DNA of 64,000 nt from Amphirosellinia nigrospora (Eukaryota; Ascomycota; Sordariomycetes; Xylariales; Xylariaceae). Each line of letters opens with the position of its first letter. Positions within the stretch are counted from its first letter, which is position 1. The translations under genes and the position numbers were made by a program. The DNA is taken from positions 930,001-994,000 of the forward strand of contig SCHM01000003.1 of the NCBI GenBank assembly GCA_004123355.1, written 5' to 3'. Shown one piece after another: positions 47,204 through 59,679 of this stretch. The notes under the pieces were generated by a model. It saw only the letters and a program-made list of their open reading frames with translations, had not been told where the DNA came from and did no database searches.

Positions 47204-50200
47204 CTCCATCTTTCTCCTTCTCTCTCTTTAGAGAGTCGTGCATCTTTGGCGGCATGACCCGGGCTGCATCTTCCGCGACAGTCTGGGATGGATCGAGGAC
47301 GAAGCATCATGATAACGTCTCGCTATATTATTCAGCGGTGCCTATCTAACCGTCGGGTCTTACTCCCTCGCCCGAATGCTAGCTATCACAACCCTGTAAC
47401 ATTGGAAATGATACACGTGACGTCTCGGAACTCAAATATGGACATACTATGTACAGACGTCGGACTCCTTTCGGATCCCTTTCGCGATACGCCGAGGTGT
47501 AGTGTAAGTAGTGTAGGGCCATGGCTATCGGTCGCGCTTCCTCCCCCAGCTAGTCTAGTAATAGCAAGGCATACGCGGGTAACTAAAAGAGCCGTACGTA
47601 TTTACCATACCTACCTAGGTAGTGGGAAGCGTTCCCCTCCCCTTCGCCTCCCCTGTCTACGAGCTGAGGCGCTTAGTCCGTTCAATCGATCCATGATCGT
47701 CAGTTCGGACAGCAATCAAGCCTTTCTTAGACTGCCTGTCTTACTTGCATCCACTCGCTCGCATATCTCAAAATCGTTTATTCGTACCAGGGGGGCCAGT
47801 CATAACCGGCCTAGGGCTACCCCGCAGATGACTGCTTATCAGAAGAGCGTTTTTGTGTGCTCTCGTGCATGGGTTAGCGAGTCCAACTGTCTGGGATGCG
47901 ACAGTACGTATGCTGGGTAGTAGCTATGTGTGCATGAAATGGAGCGCCATGAAATGAGCGGACCCATGGCCCTCGCCTCCCTGGGATGCGCCCAAGATTG
48001 CGAAATACCACGGCGTAGAACGGTTCACAACCACATCTTGCGGCACACCACCTTGCCCCCGTCCTGGTTGGTCGTCCGATGAGCGTGCTGCATCAGAGGT
48101 TTACTGTATACGCGTAGAATCTTGGTCATGCCTGCCCATGGGATTCGAGCCGTTACCTGAATCGAGACGGCCTTGGGCAGAGCCATCTAGATACAGAACG
48201 CCATTTTCGAGTCGACAGCCCAACTCGGCAATAGAGTAACACAGAGATGAGGGGCGTCGAATCCCATAGAAGCATGTGCCTACAAACTAAGGTTGCCGGT
48301 TTTCGGACGGGTTGGTGCCGGCATCTGTTCCCGGCGGCTTGGAAAAGCTTGATTCTGACTTCGTCCGTCCGTGATGCAGGGTCGTTAAACGACATCGCGA
48401 AAATGGGAAATATCGCCGTGCTTGACGTATTGTAGGTGGGAGGGGGCGCTTGTACCTTCTTCAATTGAGTTCAGATGTCTGAGGTGAGATTCCATCTACG
48501 TGGATAGCTCGCGACTTGTCTCGTACCAGACTTTGTTACGTTCTTGTACCAGATACTTGAGCAACGAGAACGGAAAAGAAATAGGCAAAACAGATACCAT
48601 CACAAACCCCACGTGCTTCACTCGAGGGAGACTTGCAAGCTTGGTCTCACTTCGATGATTCATTGTCAATAGTTTGACTGTTGTTATGTCAGCATGGTTG
48701 GGTGGCGACAGGGTTGAGGACTTAACCGCCGCCACTGCGGAAGAACAATGAGATACAGGGTTTAGACAACTCGTACGATATCGTTGTCGGGCTTAAAACG
48801 TTTTGATATTACAAATGTTATCTTAAACTACCTACCTATCAACATCTTCGCGAATTATGAAGCTACACACCTCGGTCAGGTAGTAGAAGAAGTGAAAAGA
48901 AAAGATCGACGTGGTTAAGCCTGGTTATGTAACCTCTACTGATTCCCGAATTCTCCAAGAGGTACAAAACGACCTCTCAAATCTGGGCGCCCAGCAACGG
49001 GTTTGGAATTTGATCTCTGCCAGGAGCGAAAACACTCGCGCCAATAGATGTGACAGCGAATGCCGATATACGCAGAAGCGTATTTGCTGGCATGCTTCGA
49101 ACAAGCAACAACACAACGAGCTCAGACAATAGCGGCGTGATAACGTTCAACTCACCAACTAAGAGTTACACGTGACCATGACTCACGCTAAAGATCTGAA
49201 ACCAGATGCTTCAACTTACACTGATCATACCGAGCAACGAGCGGCTTGATTGACAGGTTTACTTGAACATCTCGTGTGGACACCCCGGTCGAGACTATAA
49301 GGGCCCTGCAGCAAACATGCAGAACGGCGAGACTAATAAATAGTGGCAGCACTATTCCCATGGGGAAGAAATGAGCATGGGTGAGCTCCTGCTACACCTC
49401 CTTGACATGCAGTCATGTCCGGGGTAATACTTCGGACGGCCGGTCCCGTTGCGAGACCTGTTCATGGGAATTGAATCGCGTCATGTGACGCTGTTCTTCA
49501 TGTGTAAGGTAGTAGAGGTCGCTGCCACAGGAAGTAGCCGCCAGGGCAGATGCAGATATCTTTTTCGCGATATCGCGTTGGAGGAATCAATCCGCGTAAC
49601 AAGCGAGGATGGTGGCGGTCCCTTGGTAGTGCTCGACATGTGACATGAGCTTAAACGCAATGGCAGCCAATGCATGATATCTCCGGCTTACCTCCAGATA
49701 AATAAACCGGACGACAAGGGAATGGTCGAGTGACATGTGACTACCTTTACACAACTGAATTGAACCGCCGTCATTATTCGTTGGAGGATTGCCACAGCGC
49801 GAGCTTCTAGAAGTATGGTGGGATACACAAGGAGACCCAGGAATTTGGCACCTCGGTCGGCTATTGCAACCCCCTGGCCAAAGAGGCCTGAGCAGCTGGT
49901 GATTGGACTGAGAACAAGATACATCCTTGTCAAGGCAAGCAGACTTACTGAATAAGCAACGAAGGAGGGTTGGCTGAACCCTGGTTATTGGCAGTCGAAC
50001 CATGCAGCCAGTCGCCACTATATGCCGCCCGCAGACACGGAAATTGAGATGGCTTCCCGGCAGTTCTTGCCCAACTTGACGCTAAGGCTGTATTTAGCCA
50101 CTCTCAATCTGGGTGTTTAGTAACTCAAAAGAAAGTTCAAGGGCTGTGCCAGATGAGAAATAGCCATCTTGTAGACTGGAGGACGTCGGGAGGGGTTTGG

Positions 50201-50272
50201 TGGTTTGCGAGAGGCTAATGAATCAGTCGCATAAACCATGCATACATGCATACATCATGTATCCCTAGCTGT

Positions 50273-50297
50273 CCCCTGCCGAGAAAGCTCGGAGGGG
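50273..50297. repeat. Short GC-rich hairpin
   Basis: Arms CCCC-TG-CCGAG and CTCGG-A-GGGG around an AAAG loop. A stable stem with one small internal mismatch, in gene-free DNA. Confidence 0.5.
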
Positions 50298-51540
50298 CAA
50301 GAGTGCAGGGATTTAGTGAGGTTGGGGGGAAGGGCTTAAACTATGGCTCAGGGATGCCTAAAGGCAGCAGGATAAGGGATGCCGGATCCTTGATGGATGG
50401 CTAGCCATGCGCTAAGCGCGGGCACGAAGGGCTGATTGAATGCAGCCATGATGGCTACAGTGGTAGCAGACTATTTCGAATAGAAGCCCCCACGTTCAGA
50501 TGTGTTGGTTTTGCAGAAGCCGCAGTACGTGACTGTGCTGCTTATGGCAAGGTAGCTTTGCACCAGATGCAAAACGGTGTGTTTGTGCATCTGAGGTTCT
50601 GGCGCGGTATCCAGACATCCTGGCCCAGTCATGTTGTTGAGGGTGCAACGCCACTGATAGTTTTGCCCAAAGAGTAATATTGATCCATCACGCGGCCGAG
50701 CTGTCCAGAACAAGACATCCGAGATCTACAGCAAGCTTCCACGCCAACTGTAGCGCGTGCAGATTAGGATGCCATTCACCTAGCCGTAGTTGGTGCTGCT
50801 GGGGGAGAAGCAGAAGGAGAGCATAGAAATGGGAGTTGAGCCTATGAGAGAGACGGCGTATGAAGAATCGGTAGGCGGTATCCATCCGCCGGCTGCCAAG
50901 GACAAACAGACTATTGCTTCATCTTGCATCACCATACCTGCAGCAACAATCCAGTCTGACGGGAATGACGTTGCAGGACATTGGCCGGAGGTGCAGGTGC
51001 AGGTACAGGGCTGATCTCATATAGGCGATACGAGCCGACCAGGTACGCCGAAGCTGGAATGTAGATGTGTTGTTTCCCCAAGGAAACCGGAGGCTGTGAT
51101 GACGAACGACCCCGTGATGACGGTTAGTTATGGCATTAGGAGATGGAAGTAACGTCGAGATGGAGCGCCCTGAAGGGGGCCGGTGAGTGCGGAGTAGGGG
51201 GGAAGTAACAGCGTATTGGGTAGGGTTTGATGGCATATTCGGATGTGATGGGTGAGAGACGACGGGTATCATCCTGTAGGCGATGGGGGGTGGTGGACGA
51301 ATGGTGGCTAGCAGCTGGACCTGTGCGAGTGTGTAGGTTGTATACGTGTTGGTCGTGGATAGGGGAGAGGGGAGAGGGGAAAGGGAGGGGGAGATAGTGT
51401 ACGTGATGGTGGTTTCTAAGTGAAGGAAGAGTGAAGAAATTTAGGAGGCAGAAATGGAAGGACGGTGTGAGAGTGGTCGGTCACGTTGGTCCGTGGCAGT
51501 AGGCTTCAGGAAAGATTTTTCCAGGCTTGACGCAAATTGG

Positions 51541-54500
51541 AAAAGGTGCCTACCTAGGTAAGTAGGTAGTGCATGCAGAGCCTTAGGTAAACCAACTAGT
51601 CTGTTTCGGGTAATTGCCCCACTAATATGTCGCCGTCCACATCAACCTGACCCGACCCCGTTGAACCTCAGTATTGGAACTGGCCTATAGGCAGGCCGGT
51701 CCAGGCAGGCAAGCAAGCCTTACCAACAGGTAGGGACCTTGGTTACCCTAACACTACAGTATCTACCCACTGAATAGGTGCTTGAACCTCAGGTTTCTTC
51801 GGCCCGGTTCATTTAAATTTCGGTGCAATTGCTGGGAGCACATCTGGAGGTCCATTCAACGGCCGGATCGTCTGAAACATTGAGCAACTCATGTTGTCAC
51901 CTCACCACGTTTGGTTAACCCAACACTGCAGGTGGTACTTGAGTCAGATCTGCACGTCATGTCAGAAGACTGTCTGCCCGTGGAATCCGGTTGAGAAGGG
52001 TCGTGGCTTGGGTGGTCTCTGGGGAGGTACATTGAGTCGACGGCCGTAAGACAGGATAGAAGCCAAGGATGATGGTGCGTAATAACCGTATAGCAATCAT
52101 CGAGAGTGAGCCGCAAACATGGGTTGATTGCTAGATTGTGAGACAAGTGGTCCGACCGAGGTTCGACGCTGCGACGCAACAAATATAGGTGCTATGAAGG
52201 TACGTATGTGCTATATACGCATGGGTACGGACAGTACTTCAGACAGTAGACAGTAGATATATGCTACGAAAAAATAAGAATTCCATTTTAGCACGCGATG
52301 GCAGTTCAGGTTGCAACGTTCACGTAGAGCGTGCATCGACGTCACCACCATTATCCAATCAAAAGAAGCTCCTACGATCACTTAAGCCGCCCATGATTAT
52401 ATCTTTGTTTTGCGTCACCTCAAGAGCAGCGGCGCCGACGACGACCATTGCCTTGTTCACCACCTTTAATCATCTTTAATCATCATGATACTGTCCTCGA
52501 GATTAGAGACGAACGTCTTGTTGGGGAGCGTGATATGCGATAGCCAAGTCTTATAAATTCGGGCGTCGGCCGCTTGAGCTGATGAAGCGGACTGGTTGAG
52601 ATCACTTAGTTCATAGGGACTTACTGGCCATCTCCTTACCACCTTCACCTCCCCTTCATGCAACTTTACAGTCCCGGCTTAGCTGCCAAGGCCGGTGGCA
52701 TACATGATGCGCCGAGACGGTATCGATTGTTGCTTGGGCGTTTCACAACACTGGCGGTGACGAGGAGCGCCATGGACTCTACTCACACAAGCAGCTTGGC
52801 ACTCGGCCTTGGTCATTCCTAGTTTGACGAGAAGGCGTCCTACGCCACTCATTTGTATTTCTGATTCGAGGCGCCATAGGTTGCTGGCACGGGTCGAGCA
52901 TTAAGCAAACTTGGACGACCGGAGAACGACTTATAGACTAAGGAGCCCGGTCAACCCCGCCTCGCAGGCCATCTGTGTTCCCAGAAAGAGTATCCGTGTC
53001 TTCGGCATCCAGCACAAGATCAGCCGAGCTGAAATTGTCTTCGATGTGGCTGTTCAACGAGGCCCTGTCCTCTATTCATGACTAACTGCCTCAACTCCAT
53101 GGCTGACTCCCCCATAGCTGGCTGTGGTGATGAGAGGGGCCGTCAAATTAGAACGGAGGGAGAGACTGTGATGCTCGGCTGGAAAGAAGGTTTTGAGTAC
53201 CGTTTCTGATGACATAGAGCCTCTCCGTCCTGGGCACGGAAGATGAGCGCCTTGTATGCGTATGTCACATGTGAGTCCGGCTATGAAGATGACCTGACAT
53301 AGCCGTCAGTGCCAAGTAATTCGATGCGAATCGTGCTAGGTATACGTAAATCAAATCCGCGCCGCGGGCTTCAGACTTCATGATAGATCTCTAAAGAGGT
53401 TGGCCTAGAAACGCAGGGTTTTTTTTGTTGAGTATTCGATGCAGGCAGTAAGACGGACAGCAAGTCCCGAAGGCTTGGCTGCGCCATCAAGTAGGCCAAG
53501 AAGCTCACAGACGAATAGACATTGGGTGATTTAGGATGGAAAGTGGCTGGTTATGATCATCACAGCCCTTGTGCTAGCAGCACCGCCGGACGTGGGTGGG
53601 CGGAACGGAACGAGATGCCCCTGCCGCATTGCATTTATCAACATGACTATGTCTCTGGGCGCACCTGGGTATGAACGGCTTGTGTAGTGTAGAGCCTGAT
53701 GCTCCTCGGGCGATTGTTCTGTTCTACACGATCCAAGAAGGAAAGGCCTAAACAAATCGTAGCACATACGTAGCCTTTGGCCATCTCATCTAGGGAATCC
53801 ATGTTACCTCGCTCTCACTCTCCCTCTTTCTCTCGGCAAGACTTGCAAAAGACCTGCCGCAAGTCTCACGAATTGCGCCCAGAACGATAGATATCTTAAA
53901 GTTGTGCACGCTTCGAATGCTGCACAGGGCCATGTCAGATCATGTAGGAGATTCCGCAGGTTGCCTAGCTTCGTGCTCTGTAACTCTCCAAAGTTTGGCC
54001 GTGCGTCTCATGCACCGAGACAGAATGTAGAGAGACACAGAGACATACACTAGACGAAGCTGGCGGTGGGTAGGGCGGGAAACGATCCCCATTGTCGATA
54101 GTATACGTACTTGTAATGGGCTGTAGTAATGGGTTGCGCCAGATTAGTGAGAGCTGACCATGGCAAAAGCCGCTGCCAGGGATCTCGGCGTGGGATGCCC
54201 AATATACTGATACAAGCAACAGTTGCGTACCAAGCAGCCAAGTGCGTGGCTCACCAGAATTGGCAGCATAGTAATTGCGGCAAAATGTGTCTAGATCGAG
54301 ATACGATATGTCTGAAAGAATTTCTATTTGTGCTTGGTACACATACATATAACCACTTTTCTCGTCGTGCCTATTTCTAGGCGTCTTGGCTTTTGCTCTT
54401 TAGCACGGCTCGTACCGAGAGTCATCGGCCAGTTGACTGCCTTGTCGGGCAATTGTTTGTTGTGTACGACCATTGGCCAAGGGCAGTCTAGTGTAAATGG

Positions 54501-57500
54501 AATTGGAAAACAACATATACGATGGCGCGTACAGTATGTACTCTTTTTGTTCGTGTCGCTTTGCCTATTTGAGTATCCCCCGGTTCAATGACGGGCAGGT
54601 TTCCTCTTGTCCACTAGGACTCCCAGTCTAGATAGCACCAAGTTCCGAAGAAGCTAGAGAGCCTCAGGACTGGTCGAGAAAAGATGACTGAGAAAGCAAC
54701 CAAAAAACACCCCGTGCCGACTGTATGGTCAGGTCCATGAATAGATAGGCCACGCGAGGTTGGGCGTTTGCATGTCATGTACAACATACACTCGATGTAC
54801 AAAGACACATGGATTTCATCGTCGCCCCCATGAAATGGGCCAGCGAGTCTGTGACCCGTCCACCCCCAATCTTATCCATCTGCCCGCGGAGAAGATACCT
54901 AGCCGTCTCGTCATTATAGGTGCTCTGTATAGAAGGCCTTGTCAACCATTGCCAATGGTCTAACCAGGGGCCCTGTCTCGCCAGCCTGGATGGTGGTAGG
55001 CTATTAGTCTAGGAGATTTCATTATCAGTATTCACCAGTTGTACCATGTCCCAAGCGCGGCGTATCAGAAACTTTGGAGCTGCGGTTGTGCCCGCGATGA
55101 TCGTCGGGCCAAGAAAGTACCAAGAACTTGTGTGTTAAGAATGAAGGCGGCGAAACGCACGGCGACAACGGCGGCGACAGCCCAAATCGATGCTGCACAA
55201 TCCCGGCTATAGCTCCTCGCAAGCCTGTCCAACTCATCACACCCATCCCACTCACTCACTAACATCGCTTGACTATTCGGTTTAACGTCAAATCTACACG
55301 GAGAGGGAGAGGAGTGAGAGTATTGACCAAGCTATTAAACACCCCGAATTTCCCCGTCAGAGGAGCGTATACCAATCCCATGAACTGCCACAATTATCAT
55401 TACTGACCACAAACACATCGCCACAACCTGCCAAATCAGCTCCCACCCGGGTTCCGCATACAACTTGCCAACCATAGTCGAGTAGCTGATAACTATCGAC
55501 TAAGCCTCATCATGTAAGTAAGCTGTTCTCGTGTAAAGTACCCATTTGCCCATCCAGCTAGTAGAGCTAATATATCAAATTCCACAGTGAGAAAAGAGTA
55601 CGCCGTCTCTTCTTGTTTATTTCCTCTTTCTGATATACCAATGTGTCGGTCGTCAAGTGATTGTCGACTCCAGGCTTGTTGGATCCCAATTTTAATTCTT
55701 GGCGCCGTGAAGGACCTCTCGTCCGCACTAGTGCACCGTTTTTTGGGTGCGTAGTAATTCGTGGTGTTAATTCTTATTAGGTAGGTATTACAAGCATTGA
55801 TGATGTCAATGTTATTATTAGCCATCGCTGTCCCCATCGCCAATTCCCCATACTATATCCATCTCTCTTATTGATGTATCGTGGACGTGTGTGGATGCGG
55901 GACCCATACCCAACAGCACAGTGCCAAGATAAAATTGAATCTGGCGATTCTTGCTAACTTACTAAAAAGACAACAGACTACAGAAAGGGTTTTTGAAACT
56001 CAAAAAGAGGATTGCTACCACCCGACCTAGCAACACGAAACAAGCACAGCGGCGAGGCTAAGGCGGTACTTAGCCAGCTGCTGACTGATTAGCGTGCACC
56101 ATCGAGACCCCTTGACCTGTTTTGACAACGGTACAATCGTTACCGATATCAGGCGCTCCAGACGCAGTATTACTTACTCAGCTACCACATTTGCTCACCT
56201 GCCTCACCTCCTGCTGCTGCTGCAGTCTCACAATACCCATACATACCCACTCGGCTAGTTAGCTCCCTTTCTTAGCCGACCTACCTAGGTAATTCCTCCC
56301 AGCTCCCAAGCGCAGCATTCGGACCGCTCGCTGGGCCTCTGGCTTATACCTACTCTAGGGGTCATCCCGTTACCTACCTAGGTAGGAAACCGAGGACAAA
56401 CCAAAAAAGTAGGGTTATAGAAAGGGAGAGTGAAAGGGAGAGACAGAGAGACGTAGAGCTGAACGGCTACTTATACAAACAAGAAAAAATATTCAAAATA
56501 TTCCATCACCGACAGCTCCGGGCATTCAGCCAAACAATCCAATCACCAAACCCGAAACCAAGTCAAACCTCGGACGGACGGACGGTACCCATCTACATAC
56601 ATACAAAATACATACATACCTACATACGTACATACACGATACAGTACGCCCTACGATCTTGACCCAGCAGAGGCAGAAGCCGACGAGAAGCCGACCTCGA
56701 CTTACTACTTTACGCCGGACCTAGTCCAGTCATAGGTCATCCATCAATTATCAATTCGAGCCGGTGGCCCTGATTATTCCTGCGGGCGCCGCTTGGCTTC
56801 ACTTGGCTATCCCGCGCCTAGCTTTTTTTTCTTCTTCCTCATAATTACCTACAGGTGGTAGATGGGGAGCCTCTTTATTCCTGCCTGCACTGTTCCGGCC
56901 TTTGTCTCTCCGGACAATTCCTCCCCTGCAAGGTGCAAGGGACAAGGGAAGAGGAACTACACTACGACTAGACTACAATTGCTGTACGACGCACATATGA
57001 CCCGTTTGGCCCTGTTCTCAGCTCAGCATCCTCATTTGATGCACGATCTGAATTACACTACATAGTACCTAAGACCTAGGCAATCCATCCATACCATCCA
57101 TACATATCTGGATACCCTGGCACCTACCCCCATCTCATCACCATCCCAACCCGATCCCCATCCCCGTCGTTCATCTGCCTGTACATAACCTGTTCAACGG
57201 CCAGCCTGCACTAACAAACCCCCATCCTACACACGGTACCGTCATTTCACTCTATACCTCACTTAGGCAGAGCGGAGAGAACTACACATACTACCTCTCT
57301 ATAAGGCGAAGCGGTCCTAATATTAAGGATCTGGTGCAGGCCATGAGGTGTAGTGCGTAGGTCGCTCATCTCCATCGTCCCGTGCCACTTATACTTCCTG
57401 CGGGCGCCGTGTCCCCTTTTTTAGTTACCTTTTTCAGTCCACCTTCGTCTTGTTGGTGGTTTGTCTGGTCCGCGGAAGAGTGGGATCCTAGGTAACATCA

Positions 57501-57989
57501 GGAAACCGCCTGGTTACTTAGAGCACAGCGATATTCGTTACCTGCTCGGCCCTTTGTCCCTCGTCTCGCGCCCGCGCCTTGCAGTAGCAGCAGCACGCAG
57601 CAACACGGCATTCCATTCGTCTCGAGTCTTTAGCGCCGATACTTGCTTTTTTTTACCTTGCCTCGGAGCTACCTCTTCTACGCTACCTTATTATATTGTT
57701 TGCCTAGACCATCTCAGCATTGCGCCGCACTCGTCACTTAACAGCCAACTTGCTTTCCGGGAGCGTCTTCTCCCACTGGCACTTCCAACATCCATCACCA
57801 CCACGAACCATTTACTTGGCGTTGCTTTTTGCACCACATCCGGCACCCGCTCGGTCGGAATTTGACGTACCGCTCCTGGCTTATTGCAAGAGCAGGTGTC
57901 ACAGAGCTTTTTATTTTTACGTTCTAAACAGTGGGCAAGGAAGAGAGAAGAAGAACTTCAAAAGAAAAAAAAAAACCAAAAGAAAAACA
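51541..57989. other. Gene desert, right half, and long upstream region of the copper-fist gene
   Basis: No recognisable gene on either strand. Palindromes of the CCTACCTAGGTA type occur at 51548-51569, 56279-56291 and 56371-56386. A run of GGAC and CATA repeats lies at 56572-56640. From about 56800 the DNA becomes pyrimidine-rich and then A-rich just before the ATG (57950-57989), which fits a long 5' leader. One TTTGCTC, the yeast Mac1 site sequence, occurs at 56190 but is expected by chance in this length. Confidence 0.5.
56572..56640. repeat. GGAC and CATA-type simple repeats
   Basis: Three GGAC units are followed by many imperfect TACATACATACA units. Simple repeat upstream of the copper-fist gene. 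Confidence 0.75.
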
Positions 57990-59679
57990 ATGTTAATCAA
58001 TGGGGAGAAATGGGCCTGCGAGGCTGTGTTCGGGGACACAGGGTTAGCAACTGTCAACACGCAGGTGAGCGATTATTGCGCGCCCTTCCTCTTATATTCT
58101 CCAATAGTTCTCCGAAGCCCGGAACCATCTTTCCTGTTGGCTCAAGCTCCACGTAGCCCATCGTTGGAGAATTGGTGTTTTGCGCTGCGCATCGAGCTAG
58201 CTAGCTAGCTAGCAAGCAAGCTGCCTGGCTGCGTCACTCCCACTTACACAACACAGCACATTTCACTAACAACCAACCAATGGGCGGGGAGCATCGCCGT
58301 CGAGACTAGACCCTTACCTATACACCTATCCCATTCGTGTTTCTTATTATCTCTGATTTCATCTGACTTTGGCCTGCTCCTCTGCACAATAATTGGCGGC
58401 GGAGAGACATGCGAATTGTCATGGGCTAACGTATACCGATCAGACCGGCCACTTCAGCACATCAACAAGAAAGGTCGGCCCGTGTCGCAATGTCACCACT
58501 GTCGTGCTATGCGCAAGTCGCGGTCGTCTCATGTGAAATGCGACTGCGGGGAGAAAACGCACAAATGCGCACATTTACAACCTACCATGGAAGGCCACAA
58601 GGGTGAGCTCTCTCATCCAGCCCTCTCATTTACACCTGACCTAACCGTTGACCGGCCCAGAAACTTGCTGTTGTAATCATGGCGGGCGCTGTACGTGCTC
58701 TGTCAAAAAGAATCATCGCTCGATCCCGTTCCCGAGTCCGAGTCCGAGGCTGAGCCCTTGACCGTCAAGAGCAAACCAGCGAGCAGTGGTAGTGGTAGTC
58801 GCCGCCGCCGTACCGACACGACCAAATCTGAGCCTTTGCTCAGCTTCGACGAGAACGGTCACCACAAACCCACCCACAAACATGCGCGGCCGTCGCAGAA
58901 CTGCGGTCCCTATACGTTACATCGCGGCGCCACCATGCACGGCACCGGCACCGGTACGAGCACGAGATCTGTGGACAACCTTGTTCACTATGGGAAGACG
59001 GCCGGCCGCACACGGACGACAGCGACATCGTCATCCGATCTGGAGGCTCGCATGATCAAATCGGAGCAGGCGTCACCTTTGATGGGAGGGAACTCGTCTT
59101 TCCAACAGTTGAATGGCCAACTTCCGCCACTGGATCTATCCAGCATTCAATACCCCGAGTATAACCCCTCGTTCGACCTCTTCGGTAGTGGCGGTCTGTC
59201 GGATCATGAAGCGCCCATGTTTAGTGCTGGTCTGAGTGCTGTCTCGGTTGACTGGACACAATATGATGGTCTGGGGTTGGATGGCGCTGATAGTCTCGCG
59301 TCATCGAGCTTCGATCCCATGCAGACGTATGCTGGATTTGATATGGCCGGTTCCGTCGAGCCTACGCTGACGTCCACCGTATCCGAGGCCGAGGACTTTG
59401 CGTCTTTCAATGATGGCCCGTTAGACGGTTTTCGCAGTGGGGCATCTGGCAGCTATTTGAGTATGCCGGAGAACTTGGTGACGAGTAACGACCTTAGTAA
59501 TCTGATTTTGATCAGTTCAAGGGAACCGCAGCTGCGAGCAGCAGTTTATATCTCTTGCGTCCCCGCTGGAGGACGCAGGCTACGTTGAGGAGGACAGCTA
59601 TTGGGGCACGAGTAACTTTAACGACGGCATATCTCACTCTCCTGATCCTATTACGACGGCTTTGTGGGATAATGCATGA
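57990..59679 (+). CDS. Copper-fist transcription factor (Cuf1/Mac1/GRISEA type)
   Basis: Nuclear copper-sensing regulator. Exon 1 (57990-58064) encodes MLINGEKWACEACVRGHRVSNCQHA, the copper-fist start with the first zinc-cluster cysteines. A 379-nt intron (58065-58443, GTGAGC/CAG), long for a fungus, splits the domain. Exon 2 (58444-58602) continues DRPLQHINKKGRPVSQCHHCRAMRKSRSSHVKCDCGEKTHKCAHLQPTMEGHK with the KGRP minor-groove motif. After intron 58603-58660 comes ETCCCNHGGRCTC, a Cys-rich copper-binding type element. The remainder is Ser/Thr-rich and acidic, with KSEPLLSFDENGHHKPTHKH and LPPLDLSSIQYPEYNPSFDLFGSGGLSDHE, ending near ISHSPDPITTALWDNA with TGA at 59677. One T of a TT pair is missing near 58027 (CEAC becomes CEAV), and frames also slip near 58720 and 59510. 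Whether it activates copper uptake or detoxification cannot be told from sequence. Confidence 0.92.
58196..58214. repeat. CTAG tetranucleotide repeat
   Basis: Tandem GCTAGCTAGCTAGCTAGC inside intron 1 of the copper-fist gene. Confidence 0.8.

Larger units (their letters stand above)
45694..51540. other. Gene desert, left half
   Basis: No domain-bearing frame on either strand. It contains a (GCCA)n run at 47176-47203, an inverted repeat at 46549-46598, a strong GC hairpin at 50273-50297 and a purine-rich tract around 51355-51400. Composition is close to average, so this is not an AT-rich RIP block. Confidence 0.5.

Noticed and set aside
47288-47920. 210-codon open frame, plus strand
   Set aside because: No recognisable domain or coding-like composition; open by chance in moderately GC-rich DNA.
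52780-52860. Minus-strand MSGVGRLLVKLGMTKAECQAAC with a GTGAGT donor, faintly like a patatin region
   Set aside because: Too short, no catalytic motif, and no matching exon on either side.
56190-56196. TTTGCTC, matching the yeast Mac1 copper element, upstream of the copper-fist gene
   Set aside because: A single 7-mer in several kilobases is expected by chance.
57461-58208. Long plus-strand frames overlapping the copper-fist start
   Set aside because: They are out of frame with the conserved MLINGEKWACEAC start and belong to the leader.
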